From Prevotella fusca JCM 17724 (GTDB taxonomy: Bacteria; Bacteroidota; Bacteroidia; Bacteroidales; Bacteroidaceae), in the NCBI RefSeq assembly GCF_001262015.1, contig NZ_CP012074.1:1136501-1200500 (forward strand): DNA of 64,000 nucleotides, read 5' to 3'. The notes below the pieces were generated by a model, which saw only the letters and a list, made by a program, of their open reading frames with translations, had not been told where the DNA came from and searched no databases. A program made the translations under genes and the position numbers. Positions within the stretch are counted from its first letter, which is position 1; every line of letters begins with the position of its first letter. Positions 31,577 through 40,262 of the stretch are shown in pieces.

Positions 31577-31609
31577 GGTTAGGACTCACCTACCTGGTAA
31601 ATCCTAACC
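31577..31609 (-). terminator. Attenuator between rplL and rpoB
   Basis: GGTTAGGA (31577-31584) pairs with TCCTAACC (31602-31609), and on the minus strand is followed by TTTTTGTG. It sits in the 152-nt rplL-rpoB gap, where partial termination sets the ribosomal protein to polymerase ratio in other bacteria. Two further small stems (AGTCC/GGACT at 31517-31531 and GGGA/TCCC at 31538-31552) follow it before rpoB. Confidence 0.7.
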
Positions 31610-31640
31610 ATATTTTATTTAATGTAAGGTAGAAGCAGAA

Positions 31641-32018
31641 TTACTTCAACTCAACCTTAGCACCCTCAGCCTCGATAGTCTTCTTCAAGTTCTCAGCCTC
31701 AGCCTTAGCCATGCCCTCCTTCAATGTAGAAGGCGCACCGTCAACGAGATCCTTAGCCTCCTTCAAACCGAGACCACAAGCCTCCTTAACAGCCTTAACA
31801 ACCTTGAGCTTGTTAGCACCAGCCTCAACGAGAACTACGTCGAAGTCAGTCTTCTCCTCAGCTGCACTACCTGCAGCAGCTGCAGCAGGACCAGCAACAG
31901 CAACAGCTGCAGCTGCAGGCTCGATACCATACTCGTCCTTGAGGACAGTTGCCAACTCATTTACTTCCTTAACAGTAAGATTTACTAACTCTTCTGCAAT
32001 AGCTTTTACGTCTGCCAT
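31641..32018 (-). CDS. rplL: 50S ribosomal protein L7/L12
   Basis: The mobile stalk protein that recruits translation GTPases. The 125-aa protein has an N-terminal dimerisation domain, an alanine-rich hinge (about 35-55), and the C-terminal domain with [23 protein letters not shown]. It is 63 nt after rplJ. Confidence 0.98.
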   Translation of the reverse strand: MADVKAIAEELVNLTVKEVNELATVLKDEYGIEPAAAAVAVAGPAAAAAGSAAEEKTDFDVVLVEAGANKLKVVKAVKEACGLGLKEAKDLVDGAPSTLKEGMAKAEAENLKKTIEAEGAKVELK

Positions 32019-32081
32019 TTTATTCTATTTTTTTAATTTTTTGTTCTAAAAATAATATACCTTTTGACTTTATCAGATTTT

Positions 32082-32600
32082 TTATTCAGGACGCTCGCCT
32101 AAAGTCTTAAGCACACCGTGGATGGTGCCAGCACCTGACTGGAGAGCAGAAACAACGTTCTTTGCTGGAGACTGCAGCAATGCCACAACGTCTGCAATAA
32201 CTTCATTCTTGCTCTTGAGAGCTGCAAGTTCTTCGAGTTTCTCTGCACCAACGAACAGAGATTCCTCTGCGTAAGCTGCCTTGAGAGCAGGAATACCTTC
32301 TTTCTTATACTCCTTCAACAACTTTGCTGGCACATTAGCAGTCTGAGTGAACATAACAGCTGTATTACCTTTCAAAGAACCATACAGTGGTTCAAAATCT
32401 ACATCTGAAGCTTCAAAAGCCTTGTGAAGAAGTTTGTTCTTCACAACAACCATATTGATTTCGCTCTTGAAACACTTACGGCGGAGAGCACTTGTAGCCT
32501 CTGCATTCAAACCAGTTACATCAACCAGATAGAAATGAGGATAGCTCTTGATCTTCTCACCGAGTTCAGTGATAATTGTATCTTTTACTTCTTTCTTCAT
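32082..32600 (-). CDS. rplJ: 50S ribosomal protein L10
   Basis: L10 anchors the L7/L12 dimers to the ribosome. The 172-aa protein has the conserved N-terminal RNA-binding domain (FYLVDVTGLNAEATSALRRKCF) and a C-terminal helix for L12 binding. It lies 18 nt after rplA, next to rplL, forming the stalk pair. Confidence 0.97.
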   Translation of the reverse strand: MKKEVKDTIITELGEKIKSYPHFYLVDVTGLNAEATSALRRKCFKSEINMVVVKNKLLHKAFEASDVDFEPLYGSLKGNTAVMFTQTANVPAKLLKEYKKEGIPALKAAYAEESLFVGAEKLEELAALKSKNEVIADVVALLQSPAKNVVSALQSGAGTIHGVLKTLGERPE

Positions 32601-32618
32601 TGTACAAAACTTTTAGAG

Positions 32619-33311
32619 TTATTCAGCTGATTTAGGATCAATCTTGACACCCTTACTCATTGTGCTTGAAATAAAGATACTCTTGATATATGTACCTTTA
32701 GCAGCAGCAGGCTTCAGCTTGATAACAGTAGAGATGAACTCCTTAGCGTTACCACAAATCTGCTCAGCAGTCATGCTAACCTTACCGATTGAGGTATGGA
32801 TAATACCAGCCTTATCAACCTTAAAGTCTATCTTACCCTGCTTTACTTCCTTTACTGCCTTAGCAACATCCATAGTCACAGTACCGCTCTTTGGGTTTGG
32901 CATCAAGCCACGAGGACCAAGTACACGACCCAAAGGACCTAACTTACCCATGCATGATGGCATAGTGATGATGACATCAACATCAGTCCATCCGCCCTTG
33001 ATCTTTTCAACGTATTCGTCGAGACCAACGTAATCAGCACCAGCTTCCTTAGCGGCAGCTTCCTGATCAGGTGTACAGAGACAGAGAACGCGTGTAACCT
33101 TACCGGTACCATTTGGCAGTGACACAACGCCACGAACCATCTGGTTAGCCTTGCGTGGGTCAACACCGAGGCGCACATCAATGTCAACAGAAGCGTCAAA
33201 CTTAGTAGTGGTTATTTCTTTTACCAACTTTGCTGCCTCTTCCAATGAATATGCCTTCCCTGCTTCAACCTTCTCAGCTACTGATTTCTGATTTTTTGTC
33301 AGTTTACTCAT
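32619..33311 (-). CDS. rplA: 50S ribosomal protein L1
   Basis: L1 forms the mobile stalk at the E site and commonly represses its own operon. The 230-aa two-domain protein has [20 protein letters not shown] and the [10 protein letters not shown] motif. It follows rplK by 21 nt. Confidence 0.98.
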   Translation of the reverse strand: MSKLTKNQKSVAEKVEAGKAYSLEEAAKLVKEITTTKFDASVDIDVRLGVDPRKANQMVRGVVSLPNGTGKVTRVLCLCTPDQEAAAKEAGADYVGLDEYVEKIKGGWTDVDVIITMPSCMGKLGPLGRVLGPRGLMPNPKSGTVTMDVAKAVKEVKQGKIDFKVDKAGIIHTSIGKVSMTAEQICGNAKEFISTVIKLKPAAAKGTYIKSIFISSTMSKGVKIDPKSAE

Positions 33312-33332
33312 TTTTACTTTTGAAGTTTAAAA

Positions 33333-33773
33333 TTATTTACCAGGGAAGTCCCCTTTTACAGTGATACCCAAACTACGAGCAGTACCAGCAATAAGTTTCA
33401 TTGCACTCTCTACCGTGAAACAGTTGAGGTCTGGCATTTTGTCTTCTGCGATAGCCCTTACCTGCTCCCAAGTTACGGATGCAACCTTCTTGCGGTTTGG
33501 CTCTCCTGATCCGCCTTTCACCTTAGCAGCCTCCATGAGCTGTACAGCTGCGGGAGGAGTCTTGATAATGAAGCTGAAAGACTTATCGTTGTAGTAAGTA
33601 ATTACGACTGGAAGAACTTTACCAGCCTTGTCCTGGGTACGGGCGTTGAACTCCTTGCAGAATCCCATGATATTGATACCCTTAGAACCCAATGCAGGAC
33701 CTACTGGGGGGGAAGGATTTGCAGCGCCACCTTTAATCTGTAATTTGATTAATCCAGCTACTTCTTTAGCCAT
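33333..33773 (-). CDS. rplK: 50S ribosomal protein L11
   Basis: L11 organises the GTPase-associated centre. At 146 aa it has the proline-switch N-terminus ([24 protein letters not shown]) and the C-terminal RNA-binding domain. The G7 run at about 33709-33716 encodes part of the PPVGP motif and is not a repeat insertion. Confidence 0.98.
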   Translation of the reverse strand: MAKEVAGLIKLQIKGGAANPSPPVGPALGSKGINIMGFCKEFNARTQDKAGKVLPVVITYYNDKSFSFIIKTPPAAVQLMEAAKVKGGSGEPNRKKVASVTWEQVRAIAEDKMPDLNCFTVESAMKLIAGTARSLGITVKGDFPGK

Positions 33774-33829
33774 TTCTTTTGTTAATATTAAAAATTAAAC
33801 TATAAAGTCGAACAGTATCCGTAACAATA

Positions 33830-34378
33830 CTATTCTTCTTTTGCGACTTGCATAAAACTTAACTCCAACGGATTCTGGCGACCAAATATCATCACCATCA
33901 CCTTCAGCTTATGCTTCTCAGCGTTCACCTCTTCGATGACACCATGGAAACCACTGAAAGGACCATCGGTAACCTGAACTGTTTCACCCACCATGTATGG
34001 CACTTTCTGAACTTCTTCGAGTTCAGTATCTTCCACATTGCCCAACAGACGATTGATGTCTGCCTGACGGACAGGTGAAGGCTCAGACATACCTCCGAGA
34101 AATCCCAACACATTAGGCATGAAACGCAACGTAGAGGCTACGTCCGGAGTCATATTGGCCTGAACAAGCACATAGCCAGGGAGACTTAATTTCTCCTTGA
34201 CAACACGCTTACCATCTTTACGCACAGTTGCGTGTTTTTCCATAGGCAATAAAACCTCGAAAACACGCTCAGCAAGTTTTTCGTTCAATCGCAATTGAGC
34301 ATCGATATATTCTTTTACCTTAGCCTCTTTGCCACTGACAGCACGAAGAACATACCATTTCTTTTCTGTATCTGCCAT
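33830..34378 (-). CDS. nusG: Transcription termination/antitermination protein NusG
   Basis: NusG bridges the polymerase clamp and couples it to Rho or the ribosome. The 182-aa protein has the NGN domain ([32 protein letters not shown]) and a C-terminal KOW domain ([23 protein letters not shown]). It lies 12 nt after secE. Confidence 0.98.
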   Translation of the reverse strand: MADTEKKWYVLRAVSGKEAKVKEYIDAQLRLNEKLAERVFEVLLPMEKHATVRKDGKRVVKEKLSLPGYVLVQANMTPDVASTLRFMPNVLGFLGGMSEPSPVRQADINRLLGNVEDTELEEVQKVPYMVGETVQVTDGPFSGFHGVIEEVNAEKHKLKVMVMIFGRQNPLELSFMQVAKEE

Positions 34379-34390
34379 TTTCCTAACGAA

Positions 34391-34582
34391 TTATTTTGGA
34401 TATACCAAATGCATCACATGCTGGAATACAAAATCCATAGCAAACACTACCAATGCAATGACAAGGGAAGCAGATAAAACAACCATTGCACTATGTGTAA
34501 GTTGGGCACGTGATGGCCATGTAGTCTTATGCGCAAGTTCGTCGTAGCAAGCCTTGCAATAATTAACTATCTTCTTAAACAT
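34391..34582 (-). CDS. secE: Protein translocase subunit SecE
   Basis: SecE clamps SecY. The 63-aa short form has one amphipathic helix (ELAHKTTWPSRAQL) and one membrane helix (ALVVFAMDFVFQHVMHLVY). The position between tRNA-Trp and nusG is the classic one. Confidence 0.95.
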   Translation of the reverse strand: MFKKIVNYCKACYDELAHKTTWPSRAQLTHSAMVVLSASLVIALVVFAMDFVFQHVMHLVYPK

Positions 34583-34599
34583 AAAATCTTCTCTTTTTG

Positions 34600-34672
34600 C
34601 ACGGGTTGAAGGACTCGAACCCTCGACACCTGGTTTTGGAGACCAGTGCTCTACCGACTGAGCTAAACCCGT
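34600..34672 (-). tRNA. tRNA-Trp (CCA)
   Basis: The minus strand folds into a full cloverleaf of 73 nt: acceptor ACGGGTT/AACCCGT, D arm GCTC/GAGC, anticodon stem CTGGT/ACCAG around the loop CTCCAAA, and T arm GAGGG-TTCGAGT-CCTTC. The 3' CCA is not encoded. It lies between tuf and secE. Confidence 0.95.
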
Positions 34673-34675
34673 AAG

Positions 34676-34709
34676 TTAGTTCCTGGAACCTGGAAGAACC
34701 AGGAACTAA
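34676..34709 (-). other. 11-bp hairpin between tuf and tRNA-Trp
   Basis: TTAGTTCCTGG (34676-34686) pairs perfectly with CCAGGAACTAA (34699-34709), a 12-nt loop. No U-run follows on the minus strand. It may mark processing of the tRNA from the tuf message or act as a weak terminator. Confidence 0.5.
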
Positions 34710-34738
34710 TTATAGTGTAATCTACGACCTAATCTTGA

Positions 34739-35935
34739 TTACTTAACATCCTCAAGGAGGGCTGTAATCTGACCAGAACCTACTGTGCGACCACCCTCAC
34801 GGATAGCGAAACGGAGACCCTCGTTCAGAGCAACCTTGTAAATCAACTCAACCTCAATCTCAACGTTGTCACCTGGCATTACCATCTCAACGCCCTCTGG
34901 GAGCTTGATTTCACCAGTACAGTCCATTGTACGGAGGTAGAACTGTGGACGATACTTGTTACCGAATGGTGTATGACGACCACCCTCTTCCTTCTTCAAC
35001 ACGTAGATAGACGCCTTGAAGTGATCGTGAGGAGTAATAGCACCTGGGTGTACGACTACCATACCACGCTTAACCTCAGCCTTATCAATACCACGGAGGA
35101 GAAGACCTACGTTGTCACCAGCCTGACCAGTTGGAAGGTTCTTGCGGAACATCTCAACACCAGTGATTACAGACTTTTTGTCCTCACCGAGACCGAGCAG
35201 CTGAACCTCGTCACCTACCTTACAAACACCAGTCTCGATACGACCAGTAGCAACTGTACCACGACCAGTAATTGAGAATACGTCCTCAACAGGCATCAAG
35301 AATGGCTTGTCAATTTCACGTTCTGGCTCCTCAATCCAAGTATCAACGGTATCCATGAGTTCAACTACAGAATTAACCCACTTCTCAACGCCGTTCAGAG
35401 CACCGAGTGCAGAACCACGAATGATTGGAGTATCTTCCTCATAGCCGTACTGCTCGAGAATCTCATGAACCTCCATCTCAACGAGGTCAAGCATCTCAGC
35501 GTCGTCAACCATATCACACTTGTTCAAGAATACAACCAAACGAGGTACGTTTACCTGACGAGCGAGCAAGACATGCTCACGAGTCTGTGGCATAGGACCA
35601 TCAGTAGCAGCTACAACCAAGATAGCACCATCCATCTGAGCAGCACCAGTAACCATGTTCTTCACATAGTCGGCGTGACCTGGACAGTCTACGTGTGCGT
35701 AGTGACGGTTTGCTGTTTCGTACTCAATGTGTGCAGAGTTAATGGTAATACCACGCTCTTTCTCCTCAGGAGCATTGTCAATCTGATCGAAAGACTTAAC
35801 ATCCTCTGAACCGAAGCCCTTCTCATGAAGAACCTTAGAGATTGCTGCAGTAAGAGTGGTCTTACCGTGGTCAACGTGACCGATAGTACCAATGTTTACA
35901 TGCGGTTTGGTGCGCACGAATTCTTCTTTAGCCAT
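34739..35935 (-). CDS. tuf: Elongation factor Tu
   Basis: EF-Tu delivers aminoacyl-tRNA to the ribosome. The 398-aa protein has the P-loop GHVDHGKTT (about 19-27), DCPGHADY, and NKCD, followed by the two beta-barrel domains. It lies directly downstream of four tRNA genes in the E. coli tufB arrangement. It is the only tuf seen in the window; none lies in the str segment. Confidence 0.98.
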   Translation of the reverse strand: MAKEEFVRTKPHVNIGTIGHVDHGKTTLTAAISKVLHEKGFGSEDVKSFDQIDNAPEEKERGITINSAHIEYETANRHYAHVDCPGHADYVKNMVTGAAQMDGAILVVAATDGPMPQTREHVLLARQVNVPRLVVFLNKCDMVDDAEMLDLVEMEVHEILEQYGYEEDTPIIRGSALGALNGVEKWVNSVVELMDTVDTWIEEPEREIDKPFLMPVEDVFSITGRGTVATGRIETGVCKVGDEVQLLGLGEDKKSVITGVEMFRKNLPTGQAGDNVGLLLRGIDKAEVKRGMVVVHPGAITPHDHFKASIYVLKKEEGGRHTPFGNKYRPQFYLRTMDCTGEIKLPEGVEMVMPGDNVEIEVELIYKVALNEGLRFAIREGGRTVGSGQITALLEDVK

Positions 35936-36008
35936 AGCTTTTTCTTATTTAATATTAAATGAATAATCTGTGCTTTTTAGTTACACTCATTATAAATAAT
36001 AATAGTAG

Positions 36009-36080
<72 letters not shown>

Positions 36081-36091
36081 AAAACCATAAG

Positions 36092-36164
36092 AGCGGAAAA
36101 CGGGGCTCAAACCCGCGACCCCCAGCTTGGAAGGCTAGTGCTCTATCAACTGAGCTATTTCCGC
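36092..36164 (-). tRNA. tRNA-Gly (TCC)
   Basis: A 73-nt cloverleaf: acceptor GCGGAAA, anticodon stem CTAGC/GCTGG with one G.U pair around CTTCCAA (anticodon TCC). Third of four. Confidence 0.95.
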
Positions 36165-36183
36165 AAATTACATTCTCCGACAG

Positions 36184-36265
36184 TGGGTAGTGATGGATTC
36201 GAACCACCGAAGCTAGAAGCAGCAGATTTACAGTCTGCCCCATTTGGCCACTCTGGAAACTACCC
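36184..36265 (-). tRNA. tRNA-Tyr (GTA)
   Basis: An 82-nt class II tRNA with a long variable arm. Anticodon stem GCAGA/TCTGC around CTGTAAA (anticodon GTA); acceptor GGGTAGT/ACTACCC. Second of four. Confidence 0.95.
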
Positions 36266-36294
36266 GTCAGCAAATGCATCCCCCTTTCAAGGAG

Positions 36295-36368
36295 AGCCTC
36301 TTGTCGGATTCGAACCAACGACCCCGAGATTACAAATCACGTGCTCTGGCCAACTGAGCTAAAGAGGC
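36295..36368 (-). tRNA. tRNA-Thr (TGT)
   Basis: A 74-nt cloverleaf: acceptor GCCTCTT/AAGAGGC, anticodon loop TTTGTAA (anticodon TGT). The anticodon stem CGTGA/TCTCG has one internal T.T mismatch. First of the four-tRNA group. Confidence 0.93.
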
Positions 36369-36408
36369 ATTACTTTGCAGCCGAAGGCTACTTGTCATAA
36401 AACGGCTG

Positions 36409-36439
36409 CAAAGGTAAGACTTTTATTTTAATCTCCAAA
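36409..36439 (-). promoter_or_regulatory. Promoter of the tRNA-tuf-secE-rplK-rpoBC block
   Basis: Minus strand TTTG (36436-36439), 19 nt, TACCTTTG (36409-36416): an exact consensus about 35 nt upstream of tRNA-Thr (TGT). Confidence 0.8.
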
Positions 36440-36456
36440 ATATTTCAGAGATTTTT

Positions 36457-36756
36457 TCAACGATTTCTCTGTTTTTCCTTAAACTTGGTGAGCTGAACCT
36501 TCATTGCATCCAGACACTGGTCAACACCCTCCTCGAACGTATCACATGTCTTCTCCACAAACAGCGTATTCCCAGGAACAACAACTGACAAACTTGTGGT
36601 CTTATTTAACGCAGTGGCAGGTTTCTCAACCTTCAATTGCACCTCTACTTTCTGAATGTCTTCGTAAGACTTTTCTAATTTCTCTGCCTTCTTTGTAATA
36701 AAGGCATGTAACTTCTCGGTAGTGTCGAAGTGAATCGACTGAATCTTAATTTCCAT
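36457..36756 (-). CDS. hpf: Ribosome hibernation promoting factor, short HPF/RaiA type
   Basis: Binds the 30S decoding region and inactivates ribosomes under stress. The 99-aa protein has the single beta-alpha fold (MEIKIQSIHFDTTEKLHAFI, KKAEKLEKSYEDIQKVEVQL) and lacks the C-terminal dimerisation domain of long HPF. The start MEIKIQ is preferred over one 12 nt upstream because GGAGG at 36762-36766 lies 5 nt before it. It sits 21 nt after the recombinase gene. Confidence 0.9.
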   Translation of the reverse strand: MEIKIQSIHFDTTEKLHAFITKKAEKLEKSYEDIQKVEVQLKVEKPATALNKTTSLSVVVPGNTLFVEKTCDTFEEGVDQCLDAMKVQLTKFKEKQRNR

Positions 36757-36777
36757 AGGTACCTCCATTTTTAAAGG

Positions 36778-37662
36778 TTAAGCCCTTGGATGGGCATTCT
36801 TATAGACTTTCTTCAACTGTTCAAAGGTCGTATGAGTATAAATCTCTGTCGTTGACAGGCTCTCGTGACCAAGCAGTTTCTTTACACTTTCCAGTCCTGC
36901 ATCATGATTGAGCATTGCTGTGGCGAATGTGTGGCGAAGAACGTGGGGCGTACGCTTCTTCAGCGTAGACACTCTTGAAAGGTTCTTCTTTACCAGACTT
37001 CTCACCTGTGCATTCGTCATCCTTTTCCCCTTCTCCGTCTGGAAGAAGGCTGCGGATCCACCTTTTGCCGTGACATTGCGCACCTGCAGGTACATGGCGA
37101 ACGTCTCAGCCAGTTCCTTGCCAAAAGGAATGATGCGCTGTTTGTTTCTCTTTCCTGTCACTTTCAGTTCACAGGCAATGCTGTCTATATCCTTGTCATC
37201 CAGACCTGTCAGTTCCGACAAACGGATTCCCGTTTCATAGAATGTCACAATCAACGTGCGTGCAAGCACATCCTTATAACTATCCGTCCACATCTTCGGG
37301 TTCAGCAACTGTTCCATCTCCGACTCCTTGAGGAATTGCGGAAGTGGCTTCTGCCTCTTCGGACCTTGAAGACCATGAACAGGGTCTTTCTCAACAAGTT
37401 TACGACGGAGTGCAAAACGATAGAAAGACCTCAGCGCACTGAGCCTTCTATTGACTGACGAAGCAGAGTTGCCTCTGTCCATCATATACTCCATCCAGTT
37501 CCTGACAACATCGGAATCCACAGATTCCCAAGAGAGCTGCCCTTCAAGTTCTTTATAAAACCGCTCAAACTCTTCCAAGTCCTTACGATAGTTGATTACA
37601 GTCATCGGGGAATAATTCCTTTCAAACTTCAAGTAATCCAAGAACATTTCTATCATCGGCAC
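36778..37662 (-). CDS. Tyrosine recombinase, XerC/XerD family
   Basis: Site-specific recombinase for chromosome-dimer resolution or a related role. The 294-aa protein has the N-terminal SAM-like core-binding domain and the catalytic set R147, K171, H240, R243, H266 and nucleophile Y275. The alternative start two codons in (MIEMF) is equally likely. Its location between rpsU and hpf is a housekeeping place rather than a mobile-element one. XerC and XerD cannot be separated by reading alone. Confidence 0.9.
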   Translation of the reverse strand: MPMIEMFLDYLKFERNYSPMTVINYRKDLEEFERFYKELEGQLSWESVDSDVVRNWMEYMMDRGNSASSVNRRLSALRSFYRFALRRKLVEKDPVHGLQGPKRQKPLPQFLKESEMEQLLNPKMWTDSYKDVLARTLIVTFYETGIRLSELTGLDDKDIDSIACELKVTGKRNKQRIIPFGKELAETFAMYLQVRNVTAKGGSAAFFQTEKGKRMTNAQVRSLVKKNLSRVSTLKKRTPHVLRHTFATAMLNHDAGLESVKKLLGHESLSTTEIYTHTTFEQLKKVYKNAHPRA

Positions 37663-37732
37663 ATTGTCAAATCATTTTATGGCAACGAATTTACGGAAAT
37701 TAATCCAAACTACCAAATTTTTAAAGAAGATT

Positions 37733-37924
37733 TTACTCTTCTGCGTCGCGAAGCTGCTGTACGTAAACGGCATGTTCCATCTTCAGGCGCTTCTTAACAG
37801 ATGGTTTGTCAAACTGCTGACGAGCACGGAGCTCCTTAACAACACCTGTCTTTTCAAACTTTCTCTTGAACTTCTTGAGCGCACGCTCGATGTTCTCGCC
37901 GTCCTTTACTGGTACAATAATCAT
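37733..37924 (-). CDS. rpsU: 30S ribosomal protein S21
   Basis: S21 sits near the 3' end of 16S rRNA. In Bacteroidetes it helps hide the anti-Shine-Dalgarno sequence. The 63-aa protein begins MIIVPVKDGENIERALKKFKRK. The leader before the ATG is A/T-rich (AAAACAAAAAGC) and has no Shine-Dalgarno motif. It has its own perfect promoter. Confidence 0.96.
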   Translation of the reverse strand: MIIVPVKDGENIERALKKFKRKFEKTGVVKELRARQQFDKPSVKKRLKMEHAVYVQQLRDAEE

Positions 37925-37995
37925 GCTTTTTGTTTTAAATTATTTATTAATTAATTAAACGTATGCGAAAGGGCATGACACCACTTTTGCGCCTG

Positions 37996-38027
37996 CAAAG
38001 TTACACTTTATTCTCCTAACTTCCAAA
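37996..38027 (-). promoter_or_regulatory. Promoter of rpsU
   Basis: Minus strand TTTG (38024-38027), 20 nt, TAACTTTG (37996-38003): an exact consensus with a leader of about 70 nt. Confidence 0.8.
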
Positions 38028-38172
38028 CATTTGCGGCTTTTTCCTACTTTCCTATCAACTAAAGAGGGTGTGAGAAAAGGAATTATAACACATTCAAAGC
38101 ATGTTCTTTAGAGCCTTCAAGTCTCATTTCTAAGGTTACCAAACAACATCCTCTAAACAGAAGTATCAAGCA

Positions 38173-39960
38173 CTAAATTGATAAAGTTGCGATTCTCAAC
38201 CATTCTTTCTCACCCTCTGTCAAATGAGGCGACAAACTTTCATAGACACGACGATGGTAGCCATTAAGCCATTCACGTTCCTCAACATTCAGCATATCAA
38301 GTACAATCGGAGTTGTATCAATCGGAGCAAGCGTAAGCGTTTCAAACTTGAGGAAATCACCAAAGGCTGTTGTTTCGGCAGGTACAACCAGCAAGGTATT
38401 CTCAATACGCACACCGAATTTACCCTCAAGATAGAGTCCCGGCTCATTAGTAACGGTCATCCCTGCCTGAAGCGGCGCAGGTTTCCACTCCATGCGAATC
38501 TGATGAGGACCTTCATGGACATTCAGATAGCTCCCTACCCCATGCCCCGTGCCGTGCATATAATTGTAGCCCTCACGCCACAACGGCTCCCGTGCTATTG
38601 CGTCAATCTGCGAACCACATGCTCCTGCAGGGAAACGGCACATGCCAAGTTGGATATGTCCTTTCAGGACCAAGGTGTAGACACGACGTTGCTCATCCGT
38701 AAGGTCGCCCAGAGCGATGGTCCGTGTTATATCGGTAGTCCCATCCACATACTGTGCCCCACTGTCAATGAGTACCAGCCCGTGTGGTTCAACAGGGACA
38801 TCGGTATCTGGCGTAGCCTCATAATGTACAATGGCTCCATGCGCCTCGTAGCCTACTATCGTATCAAAAGAGATACCCTTGAAATGTGGCTGTTCGGCAC
38901 GCAGAGCCGTCAAACGCTCATCAAGCGAGATTTCTGTCTGTCCACCAGCCTCGACCGCAGGCTTCAGCCATGCAAGGAACTTCACCATTGCGATACCGTC
39001 ACGCAGCATGGCAGCACGAAAACCATCCTGCTCTGCCTTGTTCTTCACAGCCTTCATGGTGGCAACCGGTGATTCCCCACCGCACAGTTTTCCGAACGTC
39101 ACGGCTGTTGTCAACATGTAGTTTGCAGCTGTCTCATCTACGAGCAAGCTCTTTCCAGCATAACCCCTGAGTCCCTCCACAACCGCCTCGTAAGGCTCAA
39201 TCTCTATATGTTCAGCAGCCAGATAACCCCTCACACCTGCGGGAAGTTTAACGTTATTAATATATAAGGTGACTTTTCCTGGGGAAATCAACAGGTAAGA
39301 AACAAAGACGGGATTGCAATGTACATCACTGCCACGCAGGTTCAGCACCCACGCAATCTCGTCCAAGGCTGTCACCAACAGTCCATCAGCTCCACGACCA
39401 GAGAGGTATTCACGAATTCTGCCTATCTTACTTGCCGTCGTTTCACCTGCATATTCCAATGAATGAAGACATACCTTGTTATCAGGTATCACGGGTCTGT
39501 CCGTCCAAAGTACAGCTAAAGGGTCAGCATCCATCCTAACGGTAATATTCCCTCTTGTCGTCAACTCTTGCTCCATAGAAGACACTTCTGCAAAAGAGTT
39601 CACATTTCCATCCACTCCTACCACAGCCGATTCATAACCGCACAGTTCACTTGCAAGCCATCCCGTGACAGACGGAGTACCCTCTACGCGAAGTTTCATC
39701 AACTGGAAATCAGTCCCTTTCAGTTCCTTTTCAGCTGCAATAAAATAACGCGAATCCGTCCACAATGCAGCATGTTCTAACGTAATAACAGCTGTTCCTG
39801 CTGAACCACTAAAGCCTGAAATCCATTCACGGCTCTTCCAGTGACCAGCTACATATTCACTGTTGTGCGGGTCACTACTTGGAAAAACAAAAGCTGAAAA
39901 TCCATTCTCTTTCATCCATAAACGCAATCTTTCAACGCGCTCATTTATAGTATGTATCAT
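38173..39960 (-). CDS. pepP: Aminopeptidase P (Xaa-Pro aminopeptidase), M24B family
   Basis: Cleaves the N-terminal residue from peptides with proline at position two. The 595-aa protein has two N-terminal creatinase-like domains and a C-terminal M24 catalytic domain with the metal ligands in IDSGAQYVDGTTD, GTGHGVGSYLNVHEGP and NEPGLYLEGKFGVRIEN, plus a C-terminal M24B extension. There is no signal peptide, so it is cytosolic. It has its own promoter and is divergent from mdh. Confidence 0.93.
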   Translation of the reverse strand: MIHTINERVERLRLWMKENGFSAFVFPSSDPHNSEYVAGHWKSREWISGFSGSAGTAVITLEHAALWTDSRYFIAAEKELKGTDFQLMKLRVEGTPSVTGWLASELCGYESAVVGVDGNVNSFAEVSSMEQELTTRGNITVRMDADPLAVLWTDRPVIPDNKVCLHSLEYAGETTASKIGRIREYLSGRGADGLLVTALDEIAWVLNLRGSDVHCNPVFVSYLLISPGKVTLYINNVKLPAGVRGYLAAEHIEIEPYEAVVEGLRGYAGKSLLVDETAANYMLTTAVTFGKLCGGESPVATMKAVKNKAEQDGFRAAMLRDGIAMVKFLAWLKPAVEAGGQTEISLDERLTALRAEQPHFKGISFDTIVGYEAHGAIVHYEATPDTDVPVEPHGLVLIDSGAQYVDGTTDITRTIALGDLTDEQRRVYTLVLKGHIQLGMCRFPAGACGSQIDAIAREPLWREGYNYMHGTGHGVGSYLNVHEGPHQIRMEWKPAPLQAGMTVTNEPGLYLEGKFGVRIENTLLVVPAETTAFGDFLKFETLTLAPIDTTPIVLDMLNVEEREWLNGYHRRVYESLSPHLTEGEKEWLRIATLSI

Positions 39961-40060
39961 ATCGTTGTTTTTAAGGTTGAATAATTAGAAAGTTCATATA
40001 CATTCCGACTAACTCCTACATCCTCCTAATGCTTATGTAAAATTTCCCTCGTTTTCGCTG

Positions 40061-40092
40061 CTAAGTTAAACAATTAAATCAGAACCCCCAAA
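40061..40092 (-). promoter_or_regulatory. Promoter of pepP
   Basis: Minus strand TTTG (40089-40092), 20 nt, TAACTTAG (40061-40068), one base off the TAnnTTTG consensus. Confidence 0.55.
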
Positions 40093-40183
40093 GCAAGCCG
40101 AGCAAGAATTATTCAAATTGACAGACAGAGTTTACAAAGCCCTGTCTTTTTTATAAATAATAACACATTTATTCCATAATATC

Positions 40184-40215
40184 TTTCTCACATGGTCATT
40201 TTTTTCGTAACTTTG
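40184..40215 (+). promoter_or_regulatory. Promoter of malate dehydrogenase
   Basis: TTTC (40184-40187), 20 nt, then TAACTTTG (40208-40215). The leader is about 43 nt. Confidence 0.7.
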
Positions 40216-40262
40216 CCGTATCGATATCAAGGGAATTAAACTTTTAAATTAAAATATCTATT

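Larger units (their letters stand above)
39961..40262. other. 302-bp divergent promoter region, pepP / malate dehydrogenase
   Basis: It holds the pepP promoter (40061-40092, minus) and the mdh promoter (40184-40215, plus). A weak stem AGACAG (40123-40128)/CTGTCT (40142-40147) followed by TTTTTT lies between them, with no upstream plus-strand gene to terminate. No small gene seen. Confidence 0.6.

Noticed and set aside
33709..33716. G-run inside rplK as a possible slippage tract
   Set aside because: It encodes the conserved proline residues of the L11 switch region and the frame is intact.
36377..36409. GCAGCCG/CGGCTGC inverted repeat at the start of the tRNA-tuf transcript
   Set aside because: One arm overlaps the promoter -7 element and the probable start site, so the full stem would not be transcribed.
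36778..37662. Tyrosine recombinase as part of an integrated element next to a tRNA cluster
   Set aside because: It lies in a housekeeping block between rpsU and hpf, no att-like repeat of a tRNA end was seen, and no cargo genes are present.
40123..40152. AGACAG/CTGTCT stem with T-run upstream of mdh as a terminator
   Set aside because: The stem is only 6 bp with a long loop and no plus-strand gene precedes it; it lies upstream of the mdh promoter.
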